From NCBI GenBank assembly GCA_910580225.1, contig CAJTXE010000004.1, positions 85,966-149,965 of the forward strand: a stretch of 64,000 nucleotides of DNA, given 5' to 3'. Under the pieces are notes generated by a model. It was not told where the DNA came from. It was given only the letters and a program-made list of their open reading frames with translations, and made no database searches. How positions within the stretch are numbered: the stretch's first letter is position 1; each line of letters begins with the position of its first letter. The DNA is from an uncultured Acetatifactor sp. (GTDB lineage Bacteria > Bacillota > Clostridia > Lachnospirales > Lachnospiraceae). Of this stretch, positions 17,172 to 25,312 are shown in pieces. A program made the translations under genes and the position numbers.

Positions 17172-17986
17172 TGAACCGTGCAATACAAGTTAGTGAATTA
17201 AGGAAAAGCTATGGTAGCCATATTGTTCTTAAGGGACTTAATTTTCAAATCGAAAAAGGAGAAGTATTTTCTCTGCTTGGCGTAAATGGAGCAGGAAAAA
17301 CGACATCTCTGGAATGTATCGAGGGTTTGAAGAAATACGACAGCGGTACCATCATCGTAAATGGGAAAATGGGTATTCAGCTGCAATCATCATCTTTGCC
17401 TGCGCACATCAAACCTATGGAGGCTATAAAGCTGTTTGCAAAATGGAATACAGCAAAGATTGACTACTCTATGCTTCATACTCTTGGTATCAAAGAAATT
17501 GAGAAAAAGCAGTATGTCCAACTATCCACAGGGCAAAAAAGGCGTTTACATCTTGCCCTTGCGCTTATCAGCAATCCAGATATTATTTTCCTTGATGAGC
17601 CGACTGCGGGGCTTGATGTGGAGGGCAGACTTTCACTTCATGAGCAAATCCGAAAGCTCAAATCACAAGGAAAAACAATTGTTTTGGCAAGCCATGATAT
17701 GGCAGAGGTAGAAACGTTATGTGACCGTATTGCCATTTTAAATCACGGCAATATTGTTTTTTGCGGCACAGCTTCGGAACTTACAGACAAGGTTGGAAAA
17801 AAATATTATATCCATATCAAAACGCTGCAAGGGGACGATACTTTTGAAACGGACAATATTGAAGATGCTTTGATTTCTCTGCTTGACGAGTTAAAACAAA
17901 AGGGAATTCATGTGTTAGATATTAAAGTTGACCGTGGCACACTGGAACAGCATTTTATGGAAATGACGAGGAGGGAAGCGGAATGA
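17171..17986 (+). CDS. ABC transporter ATP-binding protein (ABC-2 type efflux)
   Basis: An ATPase of 271 residues. Walker A GVNGAGKTT, signature LSTGQKRR, Walker B IIFLDEPTAGLDV and the H-loop ASHDMAE are present. The start at 17171 (ATG overlapping the MerR stop, GAGGAGGT upstream) is preferred to the TTG at 17168. The NBD is followed by a short C-terminal domain of about 70 residues. It overlaps the permease gene by 4 bp (ATGA). It drives the ABC-2 permease in drug or peptide export. Confidence 0.92.
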   Translation: MNRAIQVSELRKSYGSHIVLKGLNFQIEKGEVFSLLGVNGAGKTTSLECIEGLKKYDSGTIIVNGKMGIQLQSSSLPAHIKPMEAIKLFAKWNTAKIDYSMLHTLGIKEIEKKQYVQLSTGQKRRLHLALALISNPDIIFLDEPTAGLDVEGRLSLHEQIRKLKSQGKTIVLASHDMAEVETLCDRIAILNHGNIVFCGTASELTDKVGKKYYIHIKTLQGDDTFETDNIEDALISLLDELKQKGIHVLDIKVDRGTLEQHFMEMTRREAE

Positions 17987-18699
17987 GTGGGTTTTTATAT
18001 GGCGTTGCGTTACAGTGGAAATTGGATATACGAAGCAAATCTTTATTAGTCACCTGCTATATCATTCCGCTTATATTCTTTCTTCTTATGGGCGGTATTT
18101 TCACTTCTGTTATGCCCGATATGAGAAGTACGCTCATCCAATCTATGATTGTGATGAGTGTTTCAATGGTGGCATTTATTGGACTGCCGCCATCGCTGAT
18201 TGAAACTTATGGAAGTGACATAAACAAAGTCTATAAAGCAAACGGAGTGCCTATCTATTTAGGTCTTGTTACAATATTTTTTTCCGCATTTATACATTTG
18301 ATGATTGCCTGTGCTGTGATAGTGCTGCTAGCTCCCGTGCTATTTGAAGCGGATTTACCAGCACAGCTTCCGATTTTCTTATTTGCACTTGCCATATATA
18401 TTATCGTGTCATTAAGCGTTGGAAGTATTTTAGGATTGATTATAAAAAATCAAGCGAAATTGACGATGACAGCGCAGTTAGTGTTTCTGCCTTCAATTAT
18501 GCTTTCGGGGATTATGTTCCCCATTGATTTGTTACCCGATTTTCTTAAAATGACCGGGCGTATTTTCCCCGCTTCCTGTGGATACCGGTTGATGTTGGAT
18601 AAGGGCTTTTGCCTTGATAATCTGTGGTATCTAATCCTTGTCTTTTTTATGGCGGTAATTGTATGTGGAATACTTTTGAAGAAACAGAAATCGAAATAG
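17983..18699 (+). CDS. ABC-2 type permease
   Basis: A 238-residue membrane protein with about six helices and the typical ABC-2 arrangement. The LSGIMFPIDLLPDFLKMTGRIFPA segment before the last helices matches the family's conserved IMFP motif region. It starts at the ATGA overlap with the ATPase. It is the membrane subunit of the MerR-controlled efflux system, probably acting as a dimer. Confidence 0.88.
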   Translation: MSGFLYGVALQWKLDIRSKSLLVTCYIIPLIFFLLMGGIFTSVMPDMRSTLIQSMIVMSVSMVAFIGLPPSLIETYGSDINKVYKANGVPIYLGLVTIFFSAFIHLMIACAVIVLLAPVLFEADLPAQLPIFLFALAIYIIVSLSVGSILGLIIKNQAKLTMTAQLVFLPSIMLSGIMFPIDLLPDFLKMTGRIFPASCGYRLMLDKGFCLDNLWYLILVFFMAVIVCGILLKKQKSK

Positions 18700-18712
18700 T
18701 TAGGACAGCCGT

Positions 18713-18925
18713 ATGAATAAAAATGAATGGATACTTTGCCCCATTTGTGGCGGCAAAACCATCGGGCATATGATCGCCCAGATTCTGGAGGCATGGGAAA
18801 GCCTTTGGGAAAAGGTGAGGCAGAGCAGGGAACAGAAGCACCGGAGACTCCTGGAAGCATGGAAACAGGAACGGCTGAGGGAATTTGCTGTTCAAAAGGG
18901 GTATCAGATCAGATTTAAATGGTGA
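18713..18925 (+). pseudogene. Cysteine-rich KTR-like protein fragment fused to unrelated sequence
   Basis: The first 16 residues, MNKNEWILCPICGGKT, match the start of the small cysteine-rich KTR proteins common in clostridial conjugative elements. Those normally continue with a second Cys pair, which is absent. After residue 16 the sequence becomes a charged helix (WESLWEKVRQSREQKHRRLL) with no zinc ligands, so the gene appears to be a recombination product or remnant. It follows the MerR/ABC cassette by 13 bp. Whether the 70-residue product is made is uncertain; the SD (AGGACAG) is weak. Confidence 0.45.
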
Positions 18926-18953
18926 GCAGGATTTTCCCAGTAGAGATATCCAT

Positions 18954-18980
18954 AAATAAATTTACTCGTCAGAGCTGCAG
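18954..18980 (+). promoter_or_regulatory. Conserved upstream promoter block, copy 1
   Basis: Contains AAATTTACTCGTCAGAGCTG, shared exactly with the block at 22057-22077. It ends 15 bp before the -35 of the promoter at 18995. The shared spacing suggests an activator site or UP-like element. Confidence 0.5.
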
Positions 18981-18994
18981 TATTATATTCCCGC

Positions 18995-19023
18995 TTGACA
19001 AATATGGTAAGATAGCTTATGAT
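18995..19023 (+). promoter_or_regulatory. Predicted sigma-A promoter for the secreted Cys-rich protein
   Basis: -35 TTGACA, 17-bp spacer, -10 TATGAT. A small palindrome TATGA-TGTAG-TCATA overlaps the -10. The gene starts about 95 bp downstream. Confidence 0.65.
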
Positions 19024-19116
19024 GTAGTCATACGGATAGAAGCCACGGCCGGGCTAGTCCTTATATTGCGAATGTATTATATGAAAATGTGTTGCGTAAA
19101 GAAAGGGGAACAATTT

Positions 19117-19440
19117 ATGAAGAGAAAGATTTTTTCCTTGATGTTGGCGTTAACGGTATGTGTCAGTATGGTGTTTTCAACTTCTAATCCTGTAAAGGCG
19201 GAACCTGCGCATGCGGAATCCACACATGCGAGCTGCGAGCACGAGACACCGCCCACAGTCGAAATTCAAGATTTGGGTTATAATTTCAATGATACACATC
19301 ATTGGACAATGACTCTCTATATTGTAAGATGCAGCAGATGTAATAACGTAATGGAAACAAGAACTGTAGAAGGGACAAAGGAGGGGCATATAAGACATTT
19401 CGATAATAGAAAATGTGATTTTTGTGACCATACATTATAG
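19117..19440 (+). CDS. Small secreted cysteine-rich protein of unknown function
   Basis: A 107-residue protein, not recognised. A clear Sec signal peptide (basic MKRK, hydrophobic core, VKA cleavage near residue 28) is followed by a His-, Glu- and Cys-containing region. Cysteines occur as a single C in ASCEHE, a CSRC pair and a final CDFC pair, and could bind metal or form disulfides. The ATG at 19117 has AAAGGGGA nine bases upstream; upstream in-frame codons lack an SD and precede the signal peptide. It stands alone behind its own promoter. Confidence 0.75.
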   Translation: MKRKIFSLMLALTVCVSMVFSTSNPVKAEPAHAESTHASCEHETPPTVEIQDLGYNFNDTHHWTMTLYIVRCSRCNNVMETRTVEGTKEGHIRHFDNRKCDFCDHTL

Positions 19441-19681
19441 TGCTTTGTGTTAGGTACGCAAATCTCCAAAAGTCAGAGAAATAAAGGAATTTTAGAAATT
19501 TCTGGCATGATTTGATGTTGTTACAGCTTAATATTTTTCATTGAAAAATAATCAATTCATTTCATATGATACAATAAAGGGGGATGGCTTCTGCCTTCCC
19601 TTTTTATGTATCTTAATAGGAGTTTCCTGTTTTTTGTATAATGGAATATGCCAGCTAAGTTTTATGAAAGGAGTTGTTACT

Positions 19682-21795
19682 ATGAAAAAAAAAACTTTAT
19701 CTGTCTTCTGGTTTTCTTGATGTGTACCATGTTTATGGGATGCTGCGATAATGCCGGAAATGAGAAAGAAATATACCGGGATATCGTTATAGAAAGGACG
19801 GATTTTCCTAGTTTTAGGGAAGCTTTTGGAAAAAGTAAATATCTCCAGCATCTTGAGACCCAGTTTCTCGGAGAGGAACCCATACAGCTCTGGGCAGAAA
19901 GGTATGCGGCAGAGGATGGAACCAGCAAGATTTATCAGTGGGAGCTGGACGGCAAGGCAAAACTGCTGCTGGAAGGCATCCCGGACAAGTTTACGCTAAA
20001 CGCGGGCTTGGAATACAACTGGTATATGGATCTGGAAGGATGCTTTTATATTTGGTATGGCTCAAATCTGATAAAGATGGACTCCCAGGGCAGAGAACTG
20101 TTTCGTACACAAAATGATGCTGCCGCATGGACAGTAAAAAAGATGTGCCAGGCTCCAGACAAAAAGATATATCTTACCATAGATGATCCCAAAACAGGTG
20201 ACCGTCTGGCAGAGTTGGATGCGGATTCAGGGGACATCACGATCCTGGAGCAGGTGGAGACAAGGACCGATGATATCTTCCAGAATAGTTTTTGGCTGGG
20301 AGCGGGTATCAACGGTCCGGCAATATTCCAGTCAGGCATCCGGGAGGTAGATACAGAGCAGGGTGAGATGACGCATGTTCTTAATTTCTCTGGAACCTCC
20401 TACAATACGTCTGGGAGCGGCTTCAACGCAGAAAAGGAACTGGTAGTCGACTTCCGCATGGTTGAAGAAGAATGCGTTGAGGTGATTCGGTCCACCTCCT
20501 CTGGAAGTCCGGCTTATGTGGAACATCTGAGCCTGAAAGAGGTCGAGAAGATACCGGTGGTGCTATGTACTACCACTGTGGAAAGCTGGGTCAGACAACA
20601 AATCTCCAGATTCAATCAGGAAAACGAGACCTACCATATCGTGATAGAGGAATGGATTGCAGCCGACGGACTCTCAACGGCGGAATATGAGGAAAGCCTG
20701 AAGGATTACGTCACAAGGCTGAGCATCGAGATAGCCGCAGGGAAAGGGCCGGATATTCTGATTGGTGAAAAGATTCTGGGTGGAAACGTCATGGACATGA
20801 TAGCAAAAGGCATGCTGGAGGATCTCCGTCCTTATATGGAGCGCAGCGGCATCAGGGAAGAGGACTATTTCCCCATTGCCTTCAGCGCCTGGCGCTGGGG
20901 GGAAGAGATATACGGCATCTGTCCGGATCCGCGCATCTATGCCCTGGAGGCCGACAGGGATATCCTGCAGAACAGATCCGACATAAGGGGCATCACGGAG
21001 GCCCTGCTTGCATACCAGGGTGAGGCGGTGTACCTGGGAGGCATGGATTCCACGGCTCTGCTGAGGCTGTTCCTGGAAGGGTCTGAGACCCTCTGGGGAA
21101 TGATAGACTGGGAGAAAGGCACTTTTGACTTTAGCGGAGAGCTTTTTTTGAATCTGCTGCAGGTCGCCCAAAGGTATGGGGAAACCCGAAGCAATTGGGA
21201 CAATCCTGAGAATTTCATATTCAGCATTGCACAAAAAGACTACTTTAGGGACTATTATTTTACACCTTCTGACTCCGAACTGGAAAGCCAGGGGCTGATG
21301 CTTGCAGGATGGCTGTTTGACGACGGTTGCCATGCGCTGGCAGAAGGCAGTCCGATTGCAATCAGTTCCGGTTCTGACGTGAAGGAAGGAGCCTGGGAAT
21401 TCCTGTGTTTCCTGCTGGGAGATGAAATTCAGGAGGATTATACCCTGAATGGTTCGGTCAAGAAAAGTGTCTTTGCCGGATATGCAGATAAGCTTCTTGA
21501 GAAGATTGAAGGAGATAATTTGGCAGCGGCTTTTTCTCAAGACAGAACCACCGGGGAGAGCATTACGAGGATATATGAAGAAAAGGACATGGAATTCATA
21601 AAAACAGAGAAAATCCCCTACTATGAAAAGATGCTTGCGGAGGCGAAATATCTTCCCCTGCGTTCGGCGCCGATCCTCGATATCATATGCGAGGAGGCGG
21701 AGGATTATTTCAACGGAAACAAGAGCGCGGAGGAAGTAATCAATGTGATCGAGAACAGAGTAAGGCTGTATGTGAATGAACGGGGGAGCAAATAA
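19682..21795 (+). CDS. Large extracellular solute-binding lipoprotein, start frameshifted at an A10 tract
   Basis: About 704 residues if the frame is restored. A strong SD (AAAGGAG) serves the ATG at 19682, but this ATG and the body of the protein are in different frames, separated by ten A. With eleven A the product would start MKKKNFICLLVFLMCTMF and contain a lipobox ending in GC, a normal lipoprotein signal. As written, translation from the ATG stops after 12 codons at TGA 19718, which overlaps an in-frame ATG at 19720. The first 300 residues look like repeated beta structure. The second half resembles family 1 solute-binding proteins (KGPDILIGEKILGG, then a C-terminal helical lobe). No permease genes adjoin. 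It is similar in plan to the protein at 40416. Confidence 0.75.
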
Positions 21796-21826
21796 ACAGG
21801 CCTCCCACAGCATACCGCCTGTAACA

Positions 21827-21876
21827 AAAAGGGCTGTCCCGGCTCATGGTACGCCATTTCGGGACAGCTTTTTTCT
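21827..21876 (+). terminator. Intrinsic terminator after the lipoprotein gene
   Basis: Hairpin arms GGGCTGTCCCGG and CGGGACAGCTT are followed by a run of six T. Strong Rho-independent terminator. Confidence 0.85.
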
Positions 21877-21913
21877 GTATAGATGATATTTTACCCATTA
21901 CCAAGATTTCCAT

Positions 21914-22069
21914 TTACAAATAGGCAGCTGCTTCATCATCAGAAAGCTCATAATTCTTCATCAGTATATTGTGGATACGTTCATCACGGGCACCTAAGTC
22001 GCGAAAGCTCCTCGGCGCATTGAAAATGGATTTCTGCACTTCTGACTCTACGATAAATAAATTTACTCG
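21914..22069 (-). pseudogene. C-terminal remnant of an unidentified gene
   Basis: The minus strand is open for about 51 codons with a protein-like sequence including SFRDLGARDERIHNILMKNY and ending SDDEAAAYL before a stop. No start codon or SD precedes it. It looks like the tail of a decayed gene, possibly mobile or nuclease related, but the family was not identified with certainty. Confidence 0.3.
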
Positions 22070-22081
22070 TCAGAGCTGTAG
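22053..22081 (+). promoter_or_regulatory. Conserved upstream promoter block, copy 2
   Basis: The same AAATTTACTCGTCAGAGCTG block as at 18956, ending 14 bp before the -35 of the PBP promoter. Flanking ACTCTAC and GTAGAGT make this copy part of an inverted repeat. Confidence 0.5.
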
Positions 22082-22094
22082 AGTAAGCTTTTTC

Positions 22095-22123
22095 TTGACT
22101 TTTAAATCCTACTATTGTAAGAT
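22095..22123 (+). promoter_or_regulatory. Predicted PBP promoter with overlapping BlaI-like half-sites
   Basis: -35 TTGACT, 17-bp spacer, -10 TAAGAT. The sequence TACTATTGTA (22110-22119) overlaps the end of the spacer and the -10 and resembles a degenerate BlaI site (TACA-NN-TGTA). A better site lies 40 bp downstream. Confidence 0.6.
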
Positions 22124-22161
22124 ATAAAATATAGGCTGACAAATTTTTTTGCTATCAAATC

Positions 22162-22173
22162 TTACAAATGTAA
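22162..22173. promoter_or_regulatory. BlaI-type operator upstream of PBP gene
   Basis: TTACA-AA-TGTAA, with the same half-sites and spacer length as the operator at the blaI promoter (27588-27599) and conforming to the BlaI/MecI core TACA-NN-TGTA. It lies downstream of the predicted PBP promoter, where repressor binding would block elongation or initiation. Confidence 0.65.
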
Positions 22174-22273
22174 TAATACGGCCTTTCCAGTGTGCTGAAT
22201 CAATTGTGTTCAGCCGCATCAGACACATTTTTATCAAAGATTACGGATGTAAAAGGCATGGGAGGAAGCTGAA

Positions 22274-25204
22274 ATGTGGTCAAAAAAGACAGGGAGATTC
22301 TGGAATACCGGTTTGACGGAGGAGGAATGCCGACGGCGAAACCAAAATTTGCGGATGTATGCCATGGACATTATTTTTGGTGTCTTTTTTGCCATTCTTC
22401 TGTACCGTCTGTGGGATCTGCAGATTGTAAACGGAGAAAAATATGCGGAGGATTTTGAACTGAAAATTACAAGGACTGTCAGAGAAGGCAATACCCGGGG
22501 ACGGATCTATGACAGGAACGGGGAGCTGCTGGCCGATAATAAACTGGTCTACACGGTGACTATGGTGGATGAGGAGAGCTATGCTTCCAACCGGCAGCGG
22601 CAGCTGGCGCTGAACGGCATGATCTACCGTGTCATGAAGAAACTGGAGGAAAACGGGGAGTCCTTTGATCAGGCACTGAAGATAAAGATAGCCGAAGACG
22701 GGAACTACGAATATACGGTGACCGGGGCTGCACTTACCAGATTTCGGGCAGATATATTCGGTGAAGCGGATCCGGACAATATGACGGAAGAACAGCGGGA
22801 GATTGGGCCGGACGAAATGGTGGCTCTTCTGTCTGGAGAAAGCAGATTTGCCTTATATGGAGATAAGAAAGGAAAATATACGGAAGAAGAAAGGTTGGAA
22901 TACGGTTTACCAGATATATATACAAAGGAGGAAGTTCTGACGCTGGTGGGAGTGCGGTATATGCTGTCTGCCAATGCCTATCGGAAATATGTGCCCGTGG
23001 TTCTGGCCCGGGGTGTTTCAGAGAGAACAGTTGCGTATATTATGGAGAATAACCAGTCCCTTCCGGGGATAGAGATCGGGCAGGGATGGGAGAGAGTATA
23101 CACGGGAGGCGAAGCTTTTTCCCATATTCTGGGATACACAGGAAAGATTTCTACAGAAGAGCTGGAAAGATACGGGGAATCAGAACGGGATTATACACCC
23201 GATTCTATGGTGGGAAAGGCAGGTATCGAGCAGACTTTTGAGGAAGTGCTGCAGGGAACTGACAGGGAACTGCAGATTATCGTCAATAATCGGGGAAAAC
23301 AGCTTGGCGGAGGAGAGGTGCTCCAGGAGATGGTAAGCGGCAGAGATGTATGGCTGTCTGTGGACAGGGAGCTGCAGATTGCCGTATATCATGTGCTGGA
23401 ACAGACCCTGGCGGGAATCATCGTGAGCAATCTGGTGAATGGGAAAGAATTTGACAAGACTCTGGCGGCAGACGCATCGGATATACGAATCGGACTTTTT
23501 GACATTTATATGGCCTTTGTGGACAATGAGGTGATTCGGACAGAGGAATTCGACAGAGCGGATGCATCTGATCTGGAGAAGGAAGTGGGAGCGAGGCTGA
23601 AGGAAAAGCGGAGAGATGTTTTGGCTGCACTGCGGGAGGAACTGGAAGACGGGGAGAGCGGATACCAAAACTTAAACGATGAAATGAAGGAATATATACG
23701 CTATATAGTGACAGAAAGCAGTATTTGGAAAGAAGGAGTATCAGAGGACATGGATGCATTAAAGCAGGAGCAGAGCGGCAGCAGTGTTCGGGCATTTATG
23801 ATGTATGCCATTGAAAACGGATGGATAGAGGCGGGAATCGTTCCGTCCAGGCAGCAGTATCTTACCACAGAGGAATTTTATATCCTTCTGGTGGAACATC
23901 TCACAAAATGGCTGGAGAATTCACATTCCTTTGAAAAAATACTGTTTAAATGGCTGATCCGGGAGGAACGGGTGACAGGAAGGGAAATCTGCAGGCTGCT
24001 GTATGATCAGGAAGTCCTGAATACTGTCGACGAAGACTTTGAGGCGTTGGAATCCGGATCTTTGGATCCTTTTTTATTTTTAAAAAGGAAAATCGGGAAT
24101 CTGGAAATCACTCCGGCTCAGCTGGCCCTGGATCCTTGTTCTGCGTCCGCAGTGGTGGTCCAGCCTGGCACAGGGAAGGTGTTGGCTTTGGTATCCTATC
24201 CCGGATATGACAATAACCGTCTGGCAAACCAGATGGATTTATTGTATTACAGCCAATTACAAAATGACAGATCACTTCCTCTGTATAACAGGGCAACACA
24301 GCAGCTGACTGCACCGGGTTCCACATTCAAACCGGTTACTGTCATTGCCGGTTTGACAGAGGGTGTGATATTGCCGGATAGTTCCATATACTGCGACGGT
24401 ATATTTGACAGGGTGTTTCCCGGCCTGAAGTGCTGGAAACATGCCGGGCATGGAAATGTGTTGAATGCAGCAGCAGCTCTGCAGTGTTCCTGCAACGATT
24501 ATCTGTGCGAGATCGTTTACCGGCTGGGAGCAGGCGGCAGAAAGGAAGGGACGGAAACGTCGGGGAAGACGGATGGCGGCGGGTACGCGGAGCACACGGC
24601 GATTGCATATCTGCAGAAATATGCCGGAATGTTCGGATTGACGGAGAAGTCCGGGGTGGAGGTTACGGAGGCTGCACCCCATGTGACTGACGCCGATGGA
24701 ATTCCCTCTGCCATCGGCCAGGGAACCCATAATTATGCCACGGTACAGCTGGCGCGTTATGTCAATACAATTGCCTCAGGAGGAAAGCTGTTTGATTTGT
24801 CCATGGCAGAGAAAATTGCAGGAGAGGACGGAGAACCAAGGGCAGAGGAGATACTCCTGAAAGGGGAGCTGGATCTGCCGGGTTCCGTGTGGGAAACGGT
24901 GAGAACCGGTATGGAGCAGTTTGCTCAAAACAACACGATATTGAAGGAGCTGAAGATCAGAGCTGCGGGAAAGACCGGAACGGCCCAGGAATCAAAGCTG
25001 CATCCGGACCATGCCCTGTTTGTGGGATATGCGCCGGCGGAAGCTCCGGAGATTGCGGTTGCTGTGCGGATTGCAAACGGATATGGTTCGTCCAATGCGG
25101 TTGCCGTGGGAAAAAGCATCTTTGAGTACTATTTTGGTCTGGGGAAACCGGAAGAGATTGTTACCGGAAAGGCCGCCAGAGCAGTCAATACAAGCACGGA
25201 TTAA
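22274..25204 (+). CDS. Class B penicillin-binding protein (PBP2-like transpeptidase), enlarged
   Basis: A 976-residue peptidoglycan DD-transpeptidase. One N-terminal membrane helix (residues 30-52) is followed by the PBP dimerisation region (TRGRIYDRNGELLADNKLVY). The catalytic domain has SxxK as PGSTFKPVT (about residue 681), SxN as SCN (about 738) and KTGTAQ (about 900). Some 225 charged, helical residues (about 385-610) are inserted between the dimerisation and catalytic parts, making it far longer than E. coli PBP2 (about 633). Its promoter region carries BlaI-type operators and a BlaR1-BlaI pair lies tail-to-tail, suggesting beta-lactam-inducible expression as for mecA. The SD GGAGGAAG precedes the ATG. 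Confidence 0.88.
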   Translation: MWSKKTGRFWNTGLTEEECRRRNQNLRMYAMDIIFGVFFAILLYRLWDLQIVNGEKYAEDFELKITRTVREGNTRGRIYDRNGELLADNKLVYTVTMVDEESYASNRQRQLALNGMIYRVMKKLEENGESFDQALKIKIAEDGNYEYTVTGAALTRFRADIFGEADPDNMTEEQREIGPDEMVALLSGESRFALYGDKKGKYTEEERLEYGLPDIYTKEEVLTLVGVRYMLSANAYRKYVPVVLARGVSERTVAYIMENNQSLPGIEIGQGWERVYTGGEAFSHILGYTGKISTEELERYGESERDYTPDSMVGKAGIEQTFEEVLQGTDRELQIIVNNRGKQLGGGEVLQEMVSGRDVWLSVDRELQIAVYHVLEQTLAGIIVSNLVNGKEFDKTLAADASDIRIGLFDIYMAFVDNEVIRTEEFDRADASDLEKEVGARLKEKRRDVLAALREELEDGESGYQNLNDEMKEYIRYIVTESSIWKEGVSEDMDALKQEQSGSSVRAFMMYAIENGWIEAGIVPSRQQYLTTEEFYILLVEHLTKWLENSHSFEKILFKWLIREERVTGREICRLLYDQEVLNTVDEDFEALESGSLDPFLFLKRKIGNLEITPAQLALDPCSASAVVVQPGTGKVLALVSYPGYDNNRLANQMDLLYYSQLQNDRSLPLYNRATQQLTAPGSTFKPVTVIAGLTEGVILPDSSIYCDGIFDRVFPGLKCWKHAGHGNVLNAAAALQCSCNDYLCEIVYRLGAGGRKEGTETSGKTDGGGYAEHTAIAYLQKYAGMFGLTEKSGVEVTEAAPHVTDADGIPSAIGQGTHNYATVQLARYVNTIASGGKLFDLSMAEKIAGEDGEPRAEEILLKGELDLPGSVWETVRTGMEQFAQNNTILKELKIRAAGKTGTAQESKLHPDHALFVGYAPAEAPEIAVAVRIANGYGSSNAVAVGKSIFEYYFGLGKPEEIVTGKAARAVNTSTD

Positions 25205-25282
25205 AGAAAGGGGCAATACAGGCGGAGATGGACCGTCAGTGAATTGGATACACAATAGGGATAGGAAGAAAGCGGAAAGAGG

Positions 25283-25312
25283 GGGCTTCCTGGTCAGGGT
25301 ACCCGGAAGCCC
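25283..25312. terminator. Hairpin between convergent PBP and blaR1 genes
   Basis: GGGCTTCC pairs with GGAAGCCC across the blaR1 stop codon. No strong T run follows, so it is only a possible bidirectional terminator. Confidence 0.4.

Noticed and set aside
20674..21813. Minus-strand frame opposite the lipoprotein
   Set aside because: Antisense shadow without an SD or recognisable domain.
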